DNA from: an uncultured Devosia sp.
GTDB lineage: Bacteria; Pseudomonadota; Alphaproteobacteria; Rhizobiales; Devosiaceae
NCBI GenBank assembly: GCA_913775215.1
Contig: CAJYKO010000253.1
Coordinates: 1 to 19,292, forward strand
Direction: 5' to 3'
Length of the DNA: 19,292 bases
Shown: positions 15,149 through 19,292 of the stretch, piece by piece
How the letters are laid out: each line of letters starts with the position of its first letter
How positions within the stretch are numbered: position 1 is the first letter of the stretch
Notes under the pieces: model-generated
What the model saw: only the letters and a program-made list of their open reading frames with translations
Database searches by the model: none
Told to the model about the DNA's origin: nothing
Translations under genes and position numbers: made by a program

Positions 15149-15570
15149 TTATGCTCCTCGGGCACATCGGGCAGCGGCAGAAAATCGACGCCATCCTCGA
15201 TGAGCGCGGCAATTTCATCCTGCGATGCCTGGCCATAAATGCCGCGGGCTTCGACCTCTTCAAAATGGATTTTTCGCGCCTCTTCGGCAAAGCGATCGCC
15301 GACATAATCGGCCTTTTCGACGACCTTCTTCCGATACTCCCGCAGCAATTCGCGGAATTTTACCGCTTCCGGCGAGGACGAGGAAAGCGGCACCCGCTCA
15401 TGGTCCGTGCGCGCCACAGCAGGCGCCATCGGCGCCTTGTCGACCTCGGCGGCACCGCAAACAGCGCAGGTCACGATCCCGCGCGCCTTCTGCTCGTCAT
15501 AGGCAGAAGCACTCTTGAACCAGGCATCGAAACGATGTCCGCTCGAACACTGAAGGGCGTATTGAATCAC
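15145..15570 (-). CDS. DUF1178 family protein with Cys motif
   Basis: This 141-residue protein of a family found widely in Alpha- and Betaproteobacteria has no known function. The N-terminal MIQYALQCSSGHRFDAWFKS and the pair VTCAVCG (33-39) give Cys8, Cys35 and Cys38 with His12, a plausible zinc ribbon. The rest is helical and charged, with LLREYRKKVVEKADYVGDRF and the conserved IYGQAS. It starts with GTG at 15570, with only a weak AAGAG upstream. The gap to the nitrilase gene is 62 nt and contains a perfect GGCGCG/CGCGCC hairpin at 15591-15606 with no U-tract. Its stop overlaps the MmcQ-like start. Confidence 0.85.
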   Translation of the reverse strand: MIQYALQCSSGHRFDAWFKSASAYDEQKARGIVTCAVCGAAEVDKAPMAPAVARTDHERVPLSSSSPEAVKFRELLREYRKKVVEKADYVGDRFAEEARKIHFEEVEARGIYGQASQDEIAALIEDGVDFLPLPDVPEEHN

Positions 15571-15632
15571 GGCTCTTGTCGTCTTCTAGTGGCGCGCCAT
15601 CGCGCCGGTTAGTCTCGATATAGGCAGCCGGC

Positions 15633-16460
15633 TCAGCTCTGCAAAGCCGGCGCTGCAAAGTCTTTGGCATTGGCCAGCGCCGGAATGCGTTGTCGAGCCT
15701 CGACCGCCGCAGCCGGATCGATATCGGCCAGCAGCACGCCCGGCTCGTCATGAGCGAGCTCGGCAATGATCTTTCCCCAAGGGTCGATCACCAACGAATG
15801 GCCATAGGTTGAGCGCCCATTCTGGTGCACCCCGCCCTGCGCCGCCGCGATTACATAAGAGCCCGTCTCGATCGCTCGCGCCCGCAGCAGCACATGCCAA
15901 TGCGCTTGCCCCGTCGGCACGGTAAAGGCTGCCGGCACCGCGATCAACGTCGCCCCGCCATTGGCGAGAGCGTTGTAGAGTTTGGGGAAGCGCATGTCGT
16001 AGCAGATGGAAAAACCGAGAGTGAAATCGCCGATCGGCGTCACCACCGCTTCCTCGCCGCCCCTATAGGTCGCGCTTTCGCGATAGGCGTTGAGCCCGGC
16101 GATGTCGGCATCAAAGAGGTGAATCTTGTCATAGACCGCCTGCTGGCTGCCATCGGGCGCAAACAGCACAGACCGATTGGCGAAGCGCCCATCCTCGAGC
16201 GGCACCGGCAACGAACCGATATGGATATGCACGCCCAGCTCGCGCGCCAATTCACCGACGCGCTTGAGCTGCGGATGGTTCTCGAACGGCGCCGCCACCT
16301 CGCGCAATTGCTCCCGGTTTTCCGGAAAGATCATGGTGACCTCGGGGGTCAGCACGTAATCCGCGCCCTCGGCCACGGCCTGCCGAACCATCGGTTCGAG
16401 CGCGGCGAGATTAGCCTCGGGATCAAGCCCCGAACGCATCTGGATGGCGGCGATCTTCAT
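15633..16460 (-). CDS. Carbon-nitrogen hydrolase (nitrilase superfamily, Nit-like)
   Basis: This 275-residue cytoplasmic amidase is of the nitrilase superfamily. The catalytic triad is intact: Glu40 in LTPEVTM, Lys112 in YDKIHLFDAD, and Cys153 in SICYDMRFP. The DxxxxxYRE-like stretch, RARAIETGSYVIAAAQGG and GHSLVIDPWG fit the Nit1/Nit2 branch. Members remove the amide from deaminated glutathione or from 2-oxo acid amides such as alpha-ketoglutaramate, a metabolite-repair role. Which substrate applies cannot be told from sequence. ATG 16460 is preceded by only a weak site, 20 nt after grxC. Placement next to a glutaredoxin fits a glutathione link, but that is inference. Confidence 0.9.
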   Translation of the reverse strand: MKIAAIQMRSGLDPEANLAALEPMVRQAVAEGADYVLTPEVTMIFPENREQLREVAAPFENHPQLKRVGELARELGVHIHIGSLPVPLEDGRFANRSVLFAPDGSQQAVYDKIHLFDADIAGLNAYRESATYRGGEEAVVTPIGDFTLGFSICYDMRFPKLYNALANGGATLIAVPAAFTVPTGQAHWHVLLRARAIETGSYVIAAAQGGVHQNGRSTYGHSLVIDPWGKIIAELAHDEPGVLLADIDPAAAVEARQRIPALANAKDFAAPALQS

Positions 16461-16480
16461 GACGCTGAACCCTGGAGTCG

Positions 16481-16735
16481 TTATTGCGCGAGCAGTGGGT
16501 CGAGACCACCTGCACGATCAAGCGCAGCCATATCATCGTAGCCGCCGACATGGGTATCGCCAATGAAGATCTGCGGCACGGTGCGGCGGCCATTGGCCCG
16601 CTGGGTCATCGCGGCGCGCAGATCAGGGTCGAGCACGGTGATCTCGGTATAGTCCGCGCCCTTTTCGTTCAGCAGCGATTTGGCCGCATGGCAATAGGGG
16701 CAGGTGGGGGTCGTGTAGATTTCGATTTTGGCCAT
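16481..16735 (-). CDS. grxC: Glutaredoxin 3
   Basis: This 84-residue glutathione-dependent thiol-disulfide reductase has the dithiol active site CPYC (Cys12, Cys15) in YTTPTCPYCHAAK. The glutathione-binding TVPQIFIG (52-59, with the cis-proline Pro54) and GGYDDMAALD (64-73) are typical of GrxC. The ATG at 16735 begins 30 nt after the ComF stop, so the two are probably co-transcribed. Confidence 0.94.
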   Translation of the reverse strand: MAKIEIYTTPTCPYCHAAKSLLNEKGADYTEITVLDPDLRAAMTQRANGRRTVPQIFIGDTHVGGYDDMAALDRAGGLDPLLAQ

Positions 16736-16765
16736 GGGATGGGGCTCCGTCGAGAGGTTGAACTC

Positions 16766-17563
16766 TTATATGGGGTCTTCATCTCCCCTGACAACGCGCG
16801 CAAAGGTCAGAATATCCACCCCAATCGCGCCCCCGCGCAAAAGCGCGCGCGTTGCTGCCTTCACTGTCGCCCCCGTCGTATAGACATCATCGACCAGCAC
16901 CACGCGCCGTCCCCGCAACCGCATCAGCGCATCGGGATGGGCCGAAAACGCCCCCTGCACATTCCGCGCCCGCCCGTCGCCCGAAAGCCCGATCTGCGAT
17001 CGCGTCTTTCGGTGCCGTTTGAGCAAATGCGGATCGACGTCTAAAATCAATTGCCGTCCCAGCGCCTGGGCCAGCAACAGGGATTGATTATAGCGCCGAA
17101 AGCGCAATCGGCTCGCATGGAGCGGCACCGGCACGAGCAGCGGCCGCGCGCTCCAAAATTCGTGCCCAGCCCCATTCATCAGTCGCGCGCAAAACGGCGC
17201 CAACTCCGTGCGATCCCCAAATTTAAGCCGTGTAACCAGCGCCTGCGCCACCGCCCCATAGCGCACCGCAGCGCGTGCCCGCGAAAAGGGCGGCGGATCG
17301 GCCAATGCCTCGGCGCTCACGGCATCGTGCCCAAGCGAAATCTCGAACGGAATGCCCAACACCGGGCAGAGTGGCGCCGTAATCGCCCCGAGCTTCGAAA
17401 AGCACGCCCCGCAAATGCCTTGCCCGCCCGCAATCGGCGCACCACAAGACGCGCAGAATGGCGGATAAAGCTGGTCGAGCAGCATGGCGCCGAGCGCCCT
17501 TGCCTGCGCCGCAAGGCCTGCGATCAGATCAGCCCCTTTGACTTCCCGCGGCCCCATCTCCAT
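16766..17563 (-). CDS. comF: ComF family protein (phosphoribosyltransferase-like)
   Basis: This 265-residue protein has an N-terminal zinc ribbon, with Cys37, Cys40, Cys51 and Cys54 spaced C-x2-C...C-x2-C. It also has a C-terminal type-I phosphoribosyltransferase domain, with VPVPLHASRLRFRRYNQ (145-161) and the PRPP loop VVLVDDVYTTGAT (221-233). ComF is needed in naturally competent bacteria for DNA uptake and processing; in Alphaproteobacteria its role is not settled, and related proteins salvage nucleobases. It is the first gene of the run with grxC, nitrilase, DUF1178 and MmcQ. It starts with ATG 17563 (a second ATG at 17557 is in frame) and is divergent from the methyltransferase homologue across 56 bp. 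Confidence 0.9.
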   Translation of the reverse strand: MEMGPREVKGADLIAGLAAQARALGAMLLDQLYPPFCASCGAPIAGGQGICGACFSKLGAITAPLCPVLGIPFEISLGHDAVSAEALADPPPFSRARAAVRYGAVAQALVTRLKFGDRTELAPFCARLMNGAGHEFWSARPLLVPVPLHASRLRFRRYNQSLLLAQALGRQLILDVDPHLLKRHRKTRSQIGLSGDGRARNVQGAFSAHPDALMRLRGRRVVLVDDVYTTGATVKAATRALLRGGAIGVDILTFARVVRGDEDPI

Positions 17564-17580
17564 AAGGCCAGTATTGCCCC

Positions 17581-17599
17581 CTGGCGCAAATACCGCCAG
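17581..17599. promoter_or_regulatory. Inverted repeat in the comF/methyltransferase divergent region
   Basis: CTGGCG 17581-17586 and CGCCAG 17594-17599 are exact inverted copies with a 7-nt centre. They sit in the middle of a 56-bp gap that must hold the start regions of both divergent genes. This may be an operator or chance. Confidence 0.3.
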
Positions 17600-17619
17600 T
17601 TCTTTCGGAGGACATTTTC

Positions 17620-18447
17620 ATGTCCCAGCCACCACGCATTTTTGACGCTGCCGCGATCAGCAACCACCTTCGCCGTCGCCCCTCACGCGAAAATTTCGTT
17701 CGGGATCTGGTCTTCGACGATCTCGCCGATCGCCTCGGCGCCCATATGCGCGATTTCACCGACGCGATCCTGATCGCCCCCGATGTCGATCTCCTGCCGT
17801 CTGAAGTTTCGACCGGCTCGAGCCGGGTCACCTTCCATCCCGTCGAGGCCTTCGCCAATGAGGATTTCCCGGACCTGCCGCCGGGCGAATTCGACCTCGT
17901 CGTCTCCCTCCTTCATCTTCAGGCCGTCAACGACGTACCGGGCCATCTCGCCCGCCTCCGCGCCAAGCTGCGCCCCGATGGGCTCCTCCTCGTCGCCATG
18001 ATCGGCGGCGAAAGCTTTAGCGAATTGCGCGAAGCCTTTCTTGCCGCCGATGTCGCCACATCAGGCGGCGCCTCGGCGCGGGTCGCCCCCATGGTGCAGG
18101 TCCGCGATGGCGGCGCCCTTCTCCAGCGCGCCGGCTTTGCCCTGCCGGTCGCCGATGTCGAAACTCATCGTGTCCGCTATTCGAGCGCCATTGCCCTCAT
18201 GGCCGAACTCAAGACCTTGGGGGCGTCCAATCCCCTCGTCGACCGGCCAAAAAAGTTCGCCACCCGCGCCCTGATCGCCAAGGCCGCCGAAGCCTATCAC
18301 GAGCGCTCATCCGACGCTGATGGCCGCGTCCGTGCGACGCTCGAAGTGATCTGGCTCGCCGGCTGGGTGCCGCACGAAAGCCAGCAAAAGCCGCTGCGCC
18401 CCGGCAGCGCCAAGGTCAGCCTCAACGACATTCTGAAAAAGGACTAG
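17620..18447 (+). CDS. BioC/NDUFAF5-like methyltransferase homologue with degenerate SAM motif
   Basis: This 275-residue protein is of the methyltransferase family that includes BioC and the mitochondrial complex-I factor NDUFAF5. The NDUFAF5-like part is clear: FDLVVSLLHLQAVNDVP (91-107), LRPDGLLLVAMIGGES (117-132) and SELREAF (134-140), and the N-terminal LRRRPSRENFVRDLVFDDLADRL. Motif I, where a Gly-rich SAM loop of the type D-x-G-x-G is expected (about 47-60), reads DAILIAPDVDLL with no glycine. That part of the fold therefore seems lost or changed. ATG 17620 has GGAGGA at good spacing. It is the first gene of an operon with a P-loop protein 1 nt after it. The role in complex I or another process is unproven. 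Confidence 0.82.
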   Translation: MSQPPRIFDAAAISNHLRRRPSRENFVRDLVFDDLADRLGAHMRDFTDAILIAPDVDLLPSEVSTGSSRVTFHPVEAFANEDFPDLPPGEFDLVVSLLHLQAVNDVPGHLARLRAKLRPDGLLLVAMIGGESFSELREAFLAADVATSGGASARVAPMVQVRDGGALLQRAGFALPVADVETHRVRYSSAIALMAELKTLGASNPLVDRPKKFATRALIAKAAEAYHERSSDADGRVRATLEVIWLAGWVPHESQQKPLRPGSAKVSLNDILKKD

Positions 18448-18448
18448 A

Positions 18449-18985
18449 ATGGACCTTCTAAAGGGCCACATCGCCATCATTTCCGGCTCGCCCGGCTCGG
18501 GCAAGACGACGACGGCCGAAGCCATCGCCCACCGCCCCGGCATCGCCAAGGTCCATGTCCATTCCGACGATTTCTGGGGCAATATCAAAAGCGGCCATAT
18601 CCCGCCCTGGCTCCCCGAAGCCGATGCGCAGAACCGCATGGTCAATCACATCGCGGCCGATGTGTCTGCCCGCTATGCCGAGCAAGATTATCTCGTCCTC
18701 CTCGATGGCGTCGTCCGCCCCTGGTGGCTCCCGGCGTTCCAGGCCACCGGCCGCCCGGTGCACTACATCGTCCTCCGCACCTCCGTCGAAGACGTGGTCG
18801 CCCGCTGCCTTGCCCGCGGTGGCGATAGCCTGACCGATCCCGAAGTCGTCTCTGGGCTCCACAGCGAGTTCGCCGATCTCGGCGCCTATGAAAAGCACGC
18901 TCTCCCAACCGCTGGCCTTGACCGCGACGCAACTATCGACGCCGTCATTGCCGCGCTTGAAAGCGGAGATTATCGTCTCCCCTGA
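18449..18985 (+). CDS. P-loop kinase-like ATPase (AAA/zeta-toxin-like fold)
   Basis: This 178-residue cytoplasmic protein opens with Walker A in IISGSPGSGKTTTAEAIA (10-27). HSDDFWG (38-44) follows, like the substrate-binding DDF/DxFW of small-molecule kinases such as gluconate, shikimate or antibiotic phosphotransferases. LVLLDGVVRPWWL is the Walker-B-like strand. The overall pattern is that of a small nucleotide-dependent kinase; the substrate is unknown. It starts at ATG 18449, 1 nt after the methyltransferase-like stop, so the two are co-translated. A cupin gene follows 15 nt later. Similar proteins occur in Hyphomicrobiales, by recollection only. Confidence 0.8.
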   Translation: MDLLKGHIAIISGSPGSGKTTTAEAIAHRPGIAKVHVHSDDFWGNIKSGHIPPWLPEADAQNRMVNHIAADVSARYAEQDYLVLLDGVVRPWWLPAFQATGRPVHYIVLRTSVEDVVARCLARGGDSLTDPEVVSGLHSEFADLGAYEKHALPTAGLDRDATIDAVIAALESGDYRLP

Positions 18986-19000
18986 CTTTGGGAGGACATA

Positions 19001-19292
19001 ATGAAAGAGTGCAAGGTGATCCGTGGTGGCGCAGGCTTTCACGGCAAGCAGGGGATGGATTATTTCTCGGGCGTCTCGGCTGAAAGCGCCGGGGCCACCG
19101 GCCTCTGCATGCATCTTCTGGTCCTGCCGCCCGGCGGCAAGGCCAAGCCGCATTTCCACGAACGTCACGAGACAGCCATCTACCAGATCGAAGGCTCGAC
19201 CTCGTTCTATCATGGTCCGAACCTTGAATTCCTCGATGAAGTGCTTGAGGGCGATTACGTCTATATCCCAGCCGGCGTGCCCCACCAGCCGT
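19001..19292 (+). CDS. Cupin domain protein, cut by the right edge
   Basis: 97 codons are visible from ATG 19001, with GGGAGGA four bases upstream and 15 nt after the kinase-like stop; the frame has no stop before the window ends. Cupin motif 1 is PHFHERHETAIYQIEG (His, His, Glu as metal ligands, and the conserved glycine). Cupin motif 2 is GDYVYIPAGVPHQP, with the last His ligand. It is a small metal-binding beta-barrel of unknown substrate. The gene is probably the third of the methyltransferase/kinase operon. Confidence 0.85.
   Translation, partial: MKECKVIRGGAGFHGKQGMDYFSGVSAESAGATGLCMHLLVLPPGGKAKPHFHERHETAIYQIEGSTSFYHGPNLEFLDEVLEGDYVYIPAGVPHQP

Noticed and set aside
15591..15606. GGCGCG/CGCGCC hairpin between the nitrilase and DUF1178 genes
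   Set aside because: It is a strong 6-bp stem but has no U-tract on the minus strand, so I do not call a terminator that would split the operon.

Overview
The window looks like a chromosomal housekeeping segment of an alphaproteobacterium of the order Hyphomicrobiales, possibly Devosiaceae. This rests on the high G+C content, the leftward block lysC-ptsP-prfA-prmC-DUF4167, the comF-grxC-nitrilase-DUF1178 block, and recognition of alphaproteobacterial families (DUF4167, ptsP-type EI-Ntr). No database search was possible, so the taxonomic assignment is inference. I see no rRNA, tRNA, CRISPR array, insertion sequence, integrase or phage gene.

Layout. (1) 1-328: a left edge with no recognisable gene, then a 48-residue membrane protein (182-328, +). 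(2) 463-7111, all leftward: aspartate kinase lysC, PTS-Ntr enzyme I ptsP, release factor 1 prfA, the release-factor methyltransferase prmC, a 321-nt spacer, then a DUF4167 protein that ends at a strong hairpin terminator. prfA and prmC overlap, which couples synthesis of a release factor to synthesis of the enzyme that methylates its GGQ loop. (3) 7317-8054 (+): ubiG, divergent from lysC, convergent with a small DUF2171/PRC-like protein (8086-8457, -), with a shared bidirectional terminator between them. (4) 8665-10518 (+): ilvD; the region it shares with the DUF2171-like gene carries a perfect 20-bp palindrome. (5) 10519-10748: an intergenic stretch with G/C-rich palindromic sequence. (6) 10749-13729 (-): a three-gene exporter, membrane-fusion protein, FtsX/MacB-type permease and LolD/MacB-type ATPase. 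(7) 13848-14720 (-): aldo/keto reductase with its own terminator. (8) 14789-17563 (-): a probable operon comF, grxC, nitrilase-family amidase, DUF1178, MmcQ/YjbR. (9) 17620-19292 (+): a divergent operon of a BioC/NDUFAF5-like methyltransferase homologue, a small P-loop kinase-like protein and a cupin cut by the right edge.

Functional themes are translation termination (prfA, prmC), amino-acid synthesis (lysC for the aspartate family, ilvD for branched chains), nitrogen/PTS signalling (ptsP), quinone synthesis (ubiG), redox and metabolite repair (grxC, nitrilase, aldo/keto reductase) and export. I do not see a convincing new multi-gene system. The points most worth a second look are a probable CTG start codon of prmC inside a 4-base overlap, a methyltransferase homologue that seems to have lost its SAM-binding glycine motif, the palindrome upstream of ilvD, and two stacked stem-loops ahead of the DUF4167 gene.
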